In this document: in pieces, positions 29,382-37,956 of the stretch
Position numbering within the stretch: position 1 is the stretch's first letter
Layout: every line of letters starts with the position of its first letter
DNA from: Brevundimonas sp.
GTDB taxonomy: Bacteria; Pseudomonadota; Alphaproteobacteria; Caulobacterales; Caulobacteraceae
Length of the DNA stretch: 64,000 nucleotides
NCBI GenBank assembly: GCA_003248965.1
Contig: QFQU01000006.1
Coordinates: 1 to 64,000, forward strand
Direction of reading: 5' to 3'
Notes under the pieces: generated by a model
What the model was told of the DNA's origin: nothing
The model's input: only the letters and a program-made list of their open reading frames with translations
Databases searched by the model: none
Translations under genes and position numbers: made by a program

Positions 29382-29404
29382 CAATCTATATCTGTCGTGT
29401 ATTT
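29382..29404 (-). promoter_or_regulatory. Promoter-proximal element of precursor A1
   Basis: A 23-base sequence, of which AATCTATATCTGTCGTGTAT (plus-strand reading) is the core, is identical to that at 29711-29733. Its near edge is 69 bases from the A1 ATG. On the coding strand it reads ATACACGACAGATATAGATT and includes a TATAGAT -10-like segment. Perfect conservation inside a partly diverged duplication argues for selection as a promoter or regulator site. Confidence 0.6.
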
Positions 29405-29488
29405 GAGCCTTGTCGATCGGACAGGAGCGAATGCACAAACGTCGCCGCGACGGCTGTCGGGCGACCGGTCATCCTCAATGTGGGGCAA

Positions 29489-29514
29489 GACGAGCGCCGC
29501 GAACGACGCTCGTC
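29489..29514 (-). terminator. Stem-loop after precursor A2
   Basis: GACGAGCG (29489-29496) and CGCTCGTC (29507-29514) form a perfect eight-base stem with a ten-base loop, starting eight bases after the A2 stop. It corresponds in position to the hairpin after A1. No clear U-run follows on the coding strand. Confidence 0.6.
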
Positions 29515-29522
29515 CCGGGCGA

Positions 29523-29642
29523 TCAGGCCACGCCGTCGAACGGCGTCTCTTCGATCTCCAGCGGCGGCCCGACGATGGCGCCCCGGGTGAGGGCGGTGAC
29601 GGGTCCGAAGCCGATCAGTCGGATCTGAACGGTGCTGGTCAT
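29523..29642 (-). CDS. Lasso peptide precursor A2, 39 residues
   Basis: This paralogue of A1 has leader MTSTVQIRLIGFGPVTALTR and core GAIVGPPLEIEETPFDGVA. The penultimate leader threonine, Gly1 and Glu9 are kept. Core differences from A1 fall at positions 3, 4, 10, 13, 15 and 18. GGAGG lies five bases before the ATG. It is the first biosynthetic gene after the XRE regulator and has its own copy of the upstream element and of the downstream hairpin. The expected uncut threaded mass is about 1891.96 Da. The aromatic Tyr/Phe at core position 15 could act as a steric plug; that is a guess. Confidence 0.88.
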   Translation of the reverse strand: MTSTVQIRLIGFGPVTALTRGAIVGPPLEIEETPFDGVA

Positions 29643-29710
29643 GGTAGCCTCCATTCGCAAGTCGCCGCGGATTGCGGCAGGTCATGGAGCGCCCGCGGTG
29701 ACCCCAGCGG

Positions 29711-29733
29711 CAATCTATATCTGTCGTGTATTT
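29711..29733 (-). promoter_or_regulatory. Promoter-proximal element of precursor A2
   Basis: This is the second copy of the 23-base element, again 69 bases from the start codon of its precursor gene. It lies in the short gap after the XRE regulator stop (29747), so the precursor transcript can start independently of the regulator gene. Confidence 0.6.
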
Positions 29734-29746
29734 CAACTGCTGCGGC

Positions 29747-30235
29747 TCAGACCTCATCTTCCGGCGGTTTGCCCGCCAGACGGTCGCGGCCCGCGTCGAG
29801 CCAGGACTCGGTTTCCTCGCTCTTGGCCCGGTTCTCTTCCTCCAGCTTGCGGAAGGTCTCGGTGAAGGCCTCGATCAGGGCGCGGGGATCGAGCGTCAAA
29901 AGCCGGTCTCCCATCTTCCGGACGAACTCGCCCAGGGCGATGAGGAAGATCAGCATGAGCTTGCTGTCAGCCGTCTGACGCGCGAACTCGATCGAGCCGA
30001 GCGAAGGGCCGAGCAAGAGCGACCACGGGTCGCAGTTCGTCGCGACGGCGAACCGGTGAACGTAGTCGAGGTTCACCCGGCCAGCGCCGGCTTCAAAGTA
30101 TTCGTAGGTGCGAAGCGGCAGGTTCATGGCGGTCGCCACCTGCTGGGCGGTCATGTTTCGGGCACGCCGCACCGTCCGCGCCGCCAGACCGATCAGCCGT
30201 GCATCACTCAACTTTTCTGGTGGATCGGAAAGCAT
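29747..30235 (-). CDS. XRE-family regulator upstream of lasso precursors
   Basis: This 162-residue protein has an N-terminal helix-turn-helix of the XRE/Cro type (RARNMTAQQVATAMNLPLRTYEYFEAGAGRVNLDYVHRFA) and a C-terminal helical region with a hydrophobic SKLMLIFLIALGEFV stretch and a charged tail. It is on the same strand as, and just upstream of, precursor A2, with the 23-base element in between. It may control precursor transcription, but it could instead be an unrelated neighbour, since lasso clusters of this class often lack a dedicated XRE gene. Confidence 0.78.
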   Translation of the reverse strand: MLSDPPEKLSDARLIGLAARTVRRARNMTAQQVATAMNLPLRTYEYFEAGAGRVNLDYVHRFAVATNCDPWSLLLGPSLGSIEFARQTADSKLMLIFLIALGEFVRKMGDRLLTLDPRALIEAFTETFRKLEEENRAKSEETESWLDAGRDRLAGKPPEDEV

Positions 30236-30481
30236 AGGCGATTCGACCTTTCACCACTGAAGGTGCTGTGTTGGGTGTGTCGAATCAATGCAGGCGTGTG
30301 CGACTTTTTTGAATGGTTCCGGAGCGAGACGAAGAACCCGCAAGAAATCGGCGGGGCGCGCGCCAGAGCATGGCGGCCTGTCCGAAGAAGATTTTCGCAG
30401 ACGAACTCGCCGGTCTGGGGAACGATGCTTGGGTGGACGATCAGGGGGCGGACCGGGGTCCGAGCAGATCGGAATCTGAAC

Positions 30482-31132
30482 ATGGCGCGTAATCGCGACC
30501 CGTTCACCCAGGCGCTGTCGTCTTTGCGTGAGCGTATTCATTCGGGAGCCCTGGCCGGCGGGTCGCCGGTCATTGTTCAGGACGAGGCCCGGCGGCTGCG
30601 CCTGTCGACCACGCCGATCCGAGAGGCTCTTGCTCGGCTGAGCGGAGAAGGACTGGTCGAGCGTGCGTCGACCGGCGGTTATGTCACCCTGCGGCTGGAC
30701 GCCACCGCAGCCCGTGACCGTTGGGCGATGCATGGCCACTACGTCCGCATCGCCGTCGAGGTGAACCTGCGCGCCCTCGGAGCCGTGCGTCCGCCGGCGC
30801 CCGCTTACGAACACGGTCGTCCCATAGCGGCCGTGAACCGGCTGTTCGCGACCATCGTCTGCAGCGCCGGCAATCAGGCCTTGTGGGACGGATTTCAGAA
30901 GGTGAGCGGACAGCTCGATCTGGTGCGCCGCCATGAGGCGACCCTGTTTGACGATCTCTGTGACGAGGCGATAGGGCTCTATACCGCCTACAATGAGGAG
31001 GCCGCGCCCGCGTTCGCTGCGACCGTCGGGCGCTACCATGACCGGCGCATCGGGGCGGCTGGCGCACTGGCCGCTCTGGTCTTCGCCGGCGTCGGGCCTC
31101 GGGAAGAGGTGGCGCGAAGTGGGACGGAGTGA
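30482..31132 (+). CDS. GntR-family transcriptional regulator
   Basis: This is a 216-residue regulator with an N-terminal winged helix (VIVQDEARRLRLSTTPIREALARLSGEGLVERASTGGYVTL) and a C-terminal all-helical FCD-like ligand domain. The ATG at 30482 gives the family start; the open frame upstream of it is not coding-like. It is divergent from the XRE gene (246-base gap) and converges on a second GntR gene with a five-base gap. GntR genes recur beside lasso clusters in this group of bacteria, but their targets are not established. Confidence 0.85.
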   Translation: MARNRDPFTQALSSLRERIHSGALAGGSPVIVQDEARRLRLSTTPIREALARLSGEGLVERASTGGYVTLRLDATAARDRWAMHGHYVRIAVEVNLRALGAVRPPAPAYEHGRPIAAVNRLFATIVCSAGNQALWDGFQKVSGQLDLVRRHEATLFDDLCDEAIGLYTAYNEEAAPAFAATVGRYHDRRIGAAGALAALVFAGVGPREEVARSGTE

Positions 31133-31137
31133 GGGGA

Positions 31138-31740
31138 TCAGGCGGCCTCGATCACCAGGATCGTTGTGCGTGAGCAGCGGCGCTCGTGATAGGATTCCAG
31201 CAGACCCAGGAGCGCCGGGATCCGCCCGTCGACGATCACCTCCACCATGGTCCTTACGGTCGTGCCGTCAGTTTCTTCATGGATGCGCTCGGCCTTGAGA
31301 ACGGCCTTGAGCCGGTCGACGACACGTTGATGGGCCAGCACAAGCGCGGCGTTGGTCGACTGGTTGATGATCGCGTCGAAAAGGGCCTGAACGCCGTCGA
31401 GCGGATCGACCGCAACGGCCGCCTTGCGCAAAGGTGTGAGCCCGCGGGGGTAGAGGGTCAGCGCGGCGTGGAGATAGGCGAGCTGGAGTTCGAACAGGTC
31501 GATGATCTCCGCCGGGCTCAGCGACGGGTAGAAGTAGCCGCGTCCGCGTCTGCGCTCGATGAGCCCTTGTCCCGCGAGACAGGCCAGGGCTTCCCGGACC
31601 GGCGTGGCGCTCAATCCCACCTCCGCCGCCAGCTCCGTCACCACGATCGGCTCGCCCGGAACAAACCGGCCCGCCTCGGCGAACCGCTTTAGAGCACCCA
31701 GAGCCGCTCCATAGGGGTCTCGTGGTTCGGAAGTCTGCAT
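31138..31740 (-). CDS. GntR-family transcriptional regulator
   Basis: This 200-residue paralogue-like regulator has the winged helix PIVVTELAAEVGLSATPVREALACLAGQGLIERRRGRGYF and a helical effector domain starting SPAEIIDLFELQLAYLHAAL. It faces the other GntR gene tail to tail. Its own promoter would lie in the AT-richer gap 31741-32062. The effector is unknown; a link to the lasso peptide or to the flanking defence genes cannot be decided from sequence. Confidence 0.85.
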   Translation of the reverse strand: MQTSEPRDPYGAALGALKRFAEAGRFVPGEPIVVTELAAEVGLSATPVREALACLAGQGLIERRRGRGYFYPSLSPAEIIDLFELQLAYLHAALTLYPRGLTPLRKAAVAVDPLDGVQALFDAIINQSTNAALVLAHQRVVDRLKAVLKAERIHEETDGTTVRTMVEVIVDGRIPALLGLLESYHERRCSRTTILVIEAA

Positions 31741-32062
31741 GACGCCCTCGACTGAACAATGGGCGGACCGGGAAACGGGGGGAGGCCGATCCGATTACAC
31801 AAGTTAGTGCAGATATATTTGATGCAATGCAAGGTTATATTTTGACCGCCAATAGATTGCGTGTGACCCGCAACTTTTTTGCGGACGATCACCGAACTTC
31901 TTGCGTATTGGGAGCTTCGGAGGGCGTCGTTCTACTCCGGTCGTGTGATAGTCTGTCCAGAGACAGCAACTGGGGGGCGAAGTCGGTCCTGTTCCGCGAT
32001 ATCTGGCGTTCGCGCGGTCGGCCCAATGCCGACCCCCGCCCATTCAAGAGGACCGCGCCCGC
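31741..32062. other. AT-richer divergent promoter region
   Basis: These 322 bases contain no supported gene. The stretch from about 31800 to 31880 is clearly poorer in G and C than its surroundings (for example GCAGATATATTTGATGCAAT), consistent with promoters for the GntR gene to the left and the zinc-ribbon HEPN gene to the right. I could not single out -35/-10 pairs with confidence. Confidence 0.4.
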
Positions 32063-32905
32063 ATGACCCAACGTTTCGAGACGCAGATCCAGTTCACATG
32101 CCCGGATTGCCACGCCCTGGCGGTCACGAGCGCGGAGGTGCCCGAGCCGGACTGGAGCGCAGCCGAAAGCATGTCGGACCTGAACTCCGAGGGCGAAACC
32201 GAGGTCGAATGCCCCCACTGCGAAACCGTCTTTGAGGCCTATGTCGTGAACAGCGCAGGCAGTTGCGAGGTCAGGCTCAACGCCCATCCTGAGACGGCGG
32301 TTTCGGCGGATGTCGCCTTCTACTCTCCCGAGGAGGATTGGTCCGACTACGCTCTCCCGGAAAACCCGCTCTCAATCTGGGCGGAGTCGTTCGAGCAGGC
32401 GCAGGCCTATCTCGATGCCCACGGCTCGGACGACGGCGGCGCCCTGATCAATCGGATGGTCTTCTCTCAGCACGTTGCGGCTCTCGAAGCCTTCCTCGGC
32501 GACACGCTTCTCAAGGAAGTGCTGGGCGACGAGAAGCGTCTGGGGCGGCTTCTCGCCGGCGACAAGGAACTGGCGAAGGAAAGGTTCACCCTGGCGGAGA
32601 TCCAGGAAAATCCCGGCCTGATCCGAGACAGGGTCGGGGCCTATCTGGCCGACATCCGCTACCACAACCTCGCGAAGGTCGACACGCTGTACCGGATCGC
32701 TCTGGAGGTCGAACTCCTCAAGGAGCAAACACAGAGGGAGAAGCTGTTTGTCGCGATTCAGCATCGTCACGACTGCGTCCATCGAAACGGCCGCGACAAG
32801 AACAACGAGAAGCTGACGGTCTTCACCAAAGCCTATGTGACCGAAACGGCTGAACTCTTTCGGGCCCTGATCGAGAGGGTCGACCTGGCGCTCTCGCCCT
32901 TTTGA
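32063..32905 (+). CDS. Zinc-ribbon protein with HEPN-like C terminus
   Basis: This 280-residue protein starts with a zinc-ribbon (CPDC at 14-17, CPHC near 52-55). The long helical C-terminal part includes AALEAFLGDTLLKEVLG and ends with RHDCVHRNGRDKNNE. The R-x4-H arrangement (RHDCVH) with a following N matches the catalytic motif of HEPN ribonucleases. Many such proteins are toxins or defence effectors, and the next genes are also defence-like. It could equally be an RNA-binding regulator. No partner antitoxin gene is visible. Confidence 0.7.
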   Translation: MTQRFETQIQFTCPDCHALAVTSAEVPEPDWSAAESMSDLNSEGETEVECPHCETVFEAYVVNSAGSCEVRLNAHPETAVSADVAFYSPEEDWSDYALPENPLSIWAESFEQAQAYLDAHGSDDGGALINRMVFSQHVAALEAFLGDTLLKEVLGDEKRLGRLLAGDKELAKERFTLAEIQENPGLIRDRVGAYLADIRYHNLAKVDTLYRIALEVELLKEQTQREKLFVAIQHRHDCVHRNGRDKNNEKLTVFTKAYVTETAELFRALIERVDLALSPF

Positions 32906-33087
32906 GTGACGGCTGGGCGGCGCGCCGCTCCTGTCGGCGGTCCCGGTCCGTCGATCAGGTGCAAACGTTCGGCGCCCACGTCACCTCACCACGCACCCAC
33001 GGCCTCGGTCGGCCATTCTCCGATGATCGCGCGTCGCCTGCACAACCGCGCCGCACGACGCCGGGAAGGGCTTCGCGCGAGCGGAAT

Positions 33088-35520
33088 TCAGGGCCTCCGG
33101 ATTGGCCGATCCGCTGCGATCGTGCGCGGGTTACGGCGCGCGACAACGATGATGTGCCGCAGGTCGGAAAGCTTATGCAGAAACCCTTGAATCCGTGGGC
33201 GGGATGCCACCGGGATCGTCGAGAGCACGACATCGAGAGGCAGTTCGAGGGGTGGGTAACCCGAGGCTTGTTGAGGGGCGTGGGTCTTGAGGACGACGCC
33301 GTGCGCCTGGCTCGCCGCCCAGGCCCCTTCAAGCAGTCCAAGCCAGTTCATGGACACCACGCGCCCTGTGCGGCCGGCCGCGATTTCCTTTACCCCCGCG
33401 GTCGCAAGCGCACGCATGCGCTCGCCCTCTTCGCCATCGACCGAGAGCCGATCATTCTGCGGCAGCTCTCGGACGTGTCCCAGGGTTCGTTCGATCAGGA
33501 CGCCGGCGATCATCGGCTCCAGCGCCTGACGGACAGTGTCTTCAGAGGCGAGAACGCCGTGAGGCTCGAGCAACTGCAGTGCGAGCGCCAGCTCGGGAAC
33601 GCGAGCCTGCATCATCGCGGTCCGCAGAGGCGCCAGGTTCGACGGATCGATCTTCAACGATCCGCCGATCAGTCGGATCGGCAATGTCCAGTAGGTTGAA
33701 GGAATGTGCTGGATGAGCGGGTTTGGTCCGCCGAAAGCATCGATCAAAAGGCGGATGTAACTCGGCCGGAGCGAGCCCTGCGCCGAGACGAAGGTTTCCG
33801 CCCAGGCGCGGAGGCGGGGCTGGTTTTCGGGGGTCTGGAGAAACTCCAGAACGCCCTCCTGCGCGAGGGTCCCGTAGAGGACATGGTCGCCTGCCTGCGG
33901 CGGGCAGCTCAACATCCGGGAGGCCACGAGGAATTCGGCGAACGACCGGTGCGGGAAATAATAGATGTCGCCGGCTTTCCGCTCCAGGAAGGCCCCGGCG
34001 AGATACTCCCGACGCTTGTGTTCGACCTCGTGCGCGTCTCCATCCGGCAAGTCCGCGAGAAGGTCCGATGGAATGACCTCCGCGACGAAGCTCGTTGCTG
34101 CGGCCCGATCTCTCCAAAGCCAAAAGGCGAGTTCGGCCAGGAAACGAAGTCGATCTTTCTCGCCGATGGGGGTGCGGGCGGGCTTCTCGGCCTCACGGCG
34201 CGCCAGCGACTGAAAGAACTCATCATAAAGCGACCAGCGCGACGGGCTTCGGCGCAGTCGGGTCAGATCCTGTTCGCGGTCCGCCGCCATTTCGGCGAGG
34301 ATTTTCAGATGGACGGGGCGTCCGAAAACCGCAGGGTCCGCCGCCGCGAGTTCGGACACCTCCTGGCGACGCTTGTCGACCCACTCCGCATCCGCACCCC
34401 CATCGCCCGAGGTTCCGGCCTGATAGGCCAGAAAGCCGGCGATGAAGAGATCGCGCTCCGCGTCGCTGAAATCGGCGAGGCGGTACTCCCTGAACTCGGG
34501 CCAGCCCGGCAGCTTGCGCCAGCGATCCTGCGCAGGGATGCGCCCTTTCAGTACATAGTGGTGTTCGGCGTCGGTGGTGAATGCGGAGGGGCGGCCCAGC
34601 AGAACCACCTTCGCCCCCGGTGTGATGAGCTGATTGAACTGACCGACCTGCGCGCGGAACTCCGAGAAGGACATCGCGTGCTTCATCTCGTCGAAGCCGT
34701 CGAGGACGATCAGGAAACGGCCCTTGCTGTTGAAGTCCAGGAAGCGGGTGAAGTTGTATCCCCGGACATTGTGCTGACTCGTCAGCATCGCGCCGAGGAA
34801 GCCCTCCAGATCGCTGTAGCGGGACAGCCCGCCGAGCTTGATCAGGATCGGACGGCGAGCGCTGGGATCCGTCAGAGCCTGCGCCGCCTGCTGCGTCACG
34901 AGGCGTTTGGCGAAACTCGATTTGCCGGCCCCGTAACCGCCGAGGATCGCCAGCGGCGTGGGGTCTTCCGTAGCCAGCCATGCCACGACCTCGTCGATCA
35001 GACCGACGACCTCGCCTTCGGATTCGGCCATGTCGGCATCATACGCGACCTCGGCGGCTCGGGCCTCGATGTAGAACCGGCTGAGCCCGCCCTCCTCAAA
35101 GGCGGCCGCCATCGCCTGGGTGTGAGGTCGCAGGCCCAGCACCTCGTCTTCCAGCTCCCAGATCGTGCGGTGCCGCATCGGCGGGCGGGTATCGAGATAG
35201 GCCTGTGCGCCGGGAGCCAGACCGTGACGGGAGATGACCAGAAGCTTGGCCGGCCGCACTTCATCCAGAACCGTCTCATAGTCCGACCAGATTGCTTTGA
35301 GGTCGTCCCGATGGAGGGGGCGCGCGTAGTCCTTCGCCTCAAGGATGATCGTCTCGCGGCTTCCGAAGTCGTCTCGCTCGAAAACGCCGTCGACCTTCTT
35401 TCCAGCGATCAGGATCTCGGTGCGGCCGTTTCCGTAGAGACCGCTGAGGTAGTTCGCCGCCTCGTTCCGAAGAGCGGAGCCCGGGTTCCGGTTCTCATTC
35501 TGGATTTCGAACGCCGTCAA
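33088..35520 (-). CDS. NACHT-type STAND NTPase with nuclease-like N terminus
   Basis: This is an 810-residue protein. Residues 1-130 look like a PD-(D/E)XK nuclease of Mrr type: KKVDGVF (Asp44) and IILEAKDYARP (Glu61, Lys63). A NACHT-type NTPase follows, with Walker A GGYGAGKSS (194-202), Walker B FLIVLDGFDE (269-278) and a GRPSAF sensor-like strand. The last 300 residues are helical and could sense a ligand. Such proteins act as antiphage sensors that oligomerise and release nuclease activity. It is divergent from the GHKL gene across 204 bases. The specific bacterial NACHT clade cannot be told from sequence alone. Confidence 0.82.
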   Translation of the reverse strand: MTAFEIQNENRNPGSALRNEAANYLSGLYGNGRTEILIAGKKVDGVFERDDFGSRETIILEAKDYARPLHRDDLKAIWSDYETVLDEVRPAKLLVISRHGLAPGAQAYLDTRPPMRHRTIWELEDEVLGLRPHTQAMAAAFEEGGLSRFYIEARAAEVAYDADMAESEGEVVGLIDEVVAWLATEDPTPLAILGGYGAGKSSFAKRLVTQQAAQALTDPSARRPILIKLGGLSRYSDLEGFLGAMLTSQHNVRGYNFTRFLDFNSKGRFLIVLDGFDEMKHAMSFSEFRAQVGQFNQLITPGAKVVLLGRPSAFTTDAEHHYVLKGRIPAQDRWRKLPGWPEFREYRLADFSDAERDLFIAGFLAYQAGTSGDGGADAEWVDKRRQEVSELAAADPAVFGRPVHLKILAEMAADREQDLTRLRRSPSRWSLYDEFFQSLARREAEKPARTPIGEKDRLRFLAELAFWLWRDRAAATSFVAEVIPSDLLADLPDGDAHEVEHKRREYLAGAFLERKAGDIYYFPHRSFAEFLVASRMLSCPPQAGDHVLYGTLAQEGVLEFLQTPENQPRLRAWAETFVSAQGSLRPSYIRLLIDAFGGPNPLIQHIPSTYWTLPIRLIGGSLKIDPSNLAPLRTAMMQARVPELALALQLLEPHGVLASEDTVRQALEPMIAGVLIERTLGHVRELPQNDRLSVDGEEGERMRALATAGVKEIAAGRTGRVVSMNWLGLLEGAWAASQAHGVVLKTHAPQQASGYPPLELPLDVVLSTIPVASRPRIQGFLHKLSDLRHIIVVARRNPRTIAADRPIRRP

Positions 35521-35724
35521 GACTTCCCCCGATCCGCCGGAGTGATTCCAGCGGCTTGAACGAGGGGCGATGATACCCGCATTGCGCGAGTGTTCCAGAG
35601 TCGTTCGCCTGCGCCAGGTGCGGTCGCGGACGTCTCGTGGAGCGAAGAAAGTCGTCTTGACTTGCCCTCTGGGCGCTGGTCTGGAGAGGGAAGGGCGACA
35701 CCTCGAAGACGGGCCGACACGACT

Positions 35725-37848
35725 ATGACGCTCGATATCCGGGGCAGCATCAAGAATACGAAGCTCAGTACGAACCCCTATGTTGTGTTCGAGGAACTGA
35801 TCTCGAATGCCATCGACTCCTACCTGATCCGGAAGGATGCCGAGCCTTCGGCGCCGGCGCTCGATGTCCGTGTGGACGTGGTGTTCAGGACGAGCGATCT
35901 GTTCGGCGAGCTCGAGGTGATGTCGGTGCGCTGTCGCGACAACGGTTGCGGGCTCGGTGACGATCAGCTGAAGGCGTTCCTCACCAAGGACACGTCATAC
36001 AAGGACGACCTGCACATCGCCGGGATCGGCAAGTGTAAGGGCGCGGGGCGCATTCAGTATTTCCACTACTTCGGTTCGCTATCGATCGAGAGCACGTTCA
36101 GGCGGGGCGGGGAGGCGATCCATCGTCGCATGGATTATGCCGAGCCGACCAAGCAGATCGATTTCGAGGACTTCTCGGAAACGCCCGGCGCTGAGACGGT
36201 TATCGGCACGGCGCTGTCGCTCGGCGCCTTCAAGGAGACGGCGCGGCCGCGCTTCGCGGGGGCGGCCCCCAGCACGCTCTTCTCCGCTGCAGCGCTGAAG
36301 CGTCAGATGCTCATGGCCTTCCTCCAGCGTCTCGTCGGGCTGGATGAACGCCTGGGGGATTTCGGCATCGCCTTTGTGACCCGCCATGGCGACGGCGACG
36401 CCAACACAGAAGTGCTGAAGCGGGCCGATCTTCCGAAAGTGACCGCGACACGGTCGGTAGAGGTCGAGGAGCGGAATCCGTCGACGGGCGAGGGGACCGG
36501 GGTCCATCAGACCTTCCGGCTCTCGCATTATCAGCTGGACGCCGCCGAGTTCGGCCTGCCCAGGAATGCGATCGCCTTCTGCGCCAAATCCTCTCCGGTG
36601 CAGGACATCACAGGCTATTACCTCCGTACGAAGACCGAGCAGAACAACCCTGTCGGCGGCTTTCACCACATCGTCCTCGTGGAGAGCGACTTCCTCGACC
36701 AACGGGTGAACGAACAGCGCGACGGCTTCGACGACATTCCCGCCGAGATCCCGACCACGGACCTCTTCGCCTCGGACCCCCTCTCCTACGCCGACATCCA
36801 TGCCGCCATCGATCCCGTGATCGAGGAGATGGTCGTTCCGGCGGATTGGACGAAGGAGGTCGTGATCAAGGAGCTCACCGACCAGTTCGGTGTGAGCGAA
36901 GCCATGTTGGCCGACACCTCGACGCGCATCGTCTATGGCGAGCCGGCGCAGTCCGTGGTCGAGCGCGTGCTCAAGAAGTACCAGGAGCGGGTCATCGAGG
37001 AGACGGCGGAAATCTTCGACTTGAAGGAGGAGATCATCCGCGCCGAACCGGATTCCGAGGAGTTCCGTGCGAAGATCAACCAGCTGGCCTGGAAGTACAC
37101 CTCGTCGCTCAAGAATTTCGACATGGCGAACCTGTCCCAGCTCGTCGTTCGCCGCGCCGCCATCGTGGAAATTCTCGCCCTGGCCTGCGGCAAGAACCTC
37201 GCCATGCAGTCGTTGGCGGATGGTGTCCGCCGCAAGGACGAACGGATCATTCACAGCATTTTCTTCCCGATGCGGCGGGACAGCACCGACGTCACCGATC
37301 ACGACATCTGGCTGCTGAGCGAGGATTACCAGTACTACGACTACATCGCGTCGGATGTTCCGCTGGCCAGTATCGTCTGGGAGGGGGACGAGACCGTCTT
37401 CGAGGACGATATCGATCGCGAGTTCGCCAAGCTGTTGGTCGAGCGTTCCAATGACCATGCCGCGAAACGCCCCGATATCGCGCTCTTCAGCAAGGAGGGG
37501 TCGGCGATCATTGTCGAGTTCAAGGCGCCTGGCGTGTCGATGGACGATCACACCGGCGACCTGCGGGAGTACGCCCATCTCCTTGCGGCCAAGTCCGGCG
37601 GCAAGCTCAACCGTTTCTACTGCTATCTGATCGGCGACACGCTCAACCCGCTGCGGCTCGGCGAGACCTGGACCCAGTTTCCGACCGGCACGGGCTGGTT
37701 TTCCTCAGGTGAGCTCCGCGACCCGGTGGCCAGGCGACAACTGGGCGAGACCTATTCCGAAATCCTCTTCTACGACGACGTCGTCGCCAGGGCGAAAAAG
37801 CGCATCAGGGTCTATCAGGACAAGCTGCAGCTCTCGCTCAAGACTTGA
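35725..37848 (+). CDS. GHKL ATPase with C-terminal nuclease-like domain
   Basis: This protein of about 707 residues has an N-terminal GHKL (Hsp90/MutL/MORC-type) ATPase: EELISNAIDSY (Glu23-Asp31), RDNGCGLGDDQL (71-82) and HIAGIGKCKGAGRI (97-110). A long helical middle section follows. Near residues 578-596 RPDIALFSKEGSAIIVEFKAP has the D...ExK order of a PD-(D/E)XK nuclease. MORC-like GHKL proteins coupled to nucleases recur in bacterial defence. The ATG at 35725 starts the family domain; upstream codons in frame are not protein-like. It is divergent from the NACHT gene and followed by a hairpin and a HEPN-like gene. Confidence 0.78.
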   Translation: MTLDIRGSIKNTKLSTNPYVVFEELISNAIDSYLIRKDAEPSAPALDVRVDVVFRTSDLFGELEVMSVRCRDNGCGLGDDQLKAFLTKDTSYKDDLHIAGIGKCKGAGRIQYFHYFGSLSIESTFRRGGEAIHRRMDYAEPTKQIDFEDFSETPGAETVIGTALSLGAFKETARPRFAGAAPSTLFSAAALKRQMLMAFLQRLVGLDERLGDFGIAFVTRHGDGDANTEVLKRADLPKVTATRSVEVEERNPSTGEGTGVHQTFRLSHYQLDAAEFGLPRNAIAFCAKSSPVQDITGYYLRTKTEQNNPVGGFHHIVLVESDFLDQRVNEQRDGFDDIPAEIPTTDLFASDPLSYADIHAAIDPVIEEMVVPADWTKEVVIKELTDQFGVSEAMLADTSTRIVYGEPAQSVVERVLKKYQERVIEETAEIFDLKEEIIRAEPDSEEFRAKINQLAWKYTSSLKNFDMANLSQLVVRRAAIVEILALACGKNLAMQSLADGVRRKDERIIHSIFFPMRRDSTDVTDHDIWLLSEDYQYYDYIASDVPLASIVWEGDETVFEDDIDREFAKLLVERSNDHAAKRPDIALFSKEGSAIIVEFKAPGVSMDDHTGDLREYAHLLAAKSGGKLNRFYCYLIGDTLNPLRLGETWTQFPTGTGWFSSGELRDPVARRQLGETYSEILFYDDVVARAKKRIRVYQDKLQLSLKT

Positions 37849-37936
37849 ACCCTTGGTGGAGCCGTGACCGATCCGGTCTCGACGCACGAGGTGGAAGGCG
37901 ACGGCCTGACCGCTCGGATCGAGGCCCAAAGTAGAA

Positions 37937-37956
37937 GGGCCGCCTCGCGGCGGCCC
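37937..37956. terminator. Strong hairpin after GHKL gene
   Basis: GGGCCGCC (37937-37944), loop TCGC, GGCGGCCC (37949-37956) make a perfect eight-base GC stem about 90 bases after the GHKL stop. Only TT follows, so it is a possible weak or Rho-independent-like terminator. A small AGTCT/AGACT hairpin follows at 37962-37975. Confidence 0.5.

Larger units (their letters stand above)
29155..29733 (-). repeat. Tandem duplication of promoter, precursor and hairpin
   Basis: Two units, 29155-29404 and 29484-29733, align with a constant offset of 329 bases. The offset holds for the upstream element, the GATTGCGGCAG stretch, the ATG, the stop codon and the end of the hairpin. Leaders and cores are similar but not identical, so the duplication is old enough for the cores to have drifted. 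Confidence 0.8.

Noticed and set aside
33706..35559. 617-codon plus-strand frame opposite the NACHT gene
   Set aside because: Antisense artefact of high GC; the minus-strand protein has clear Walker and nuclease motifs.
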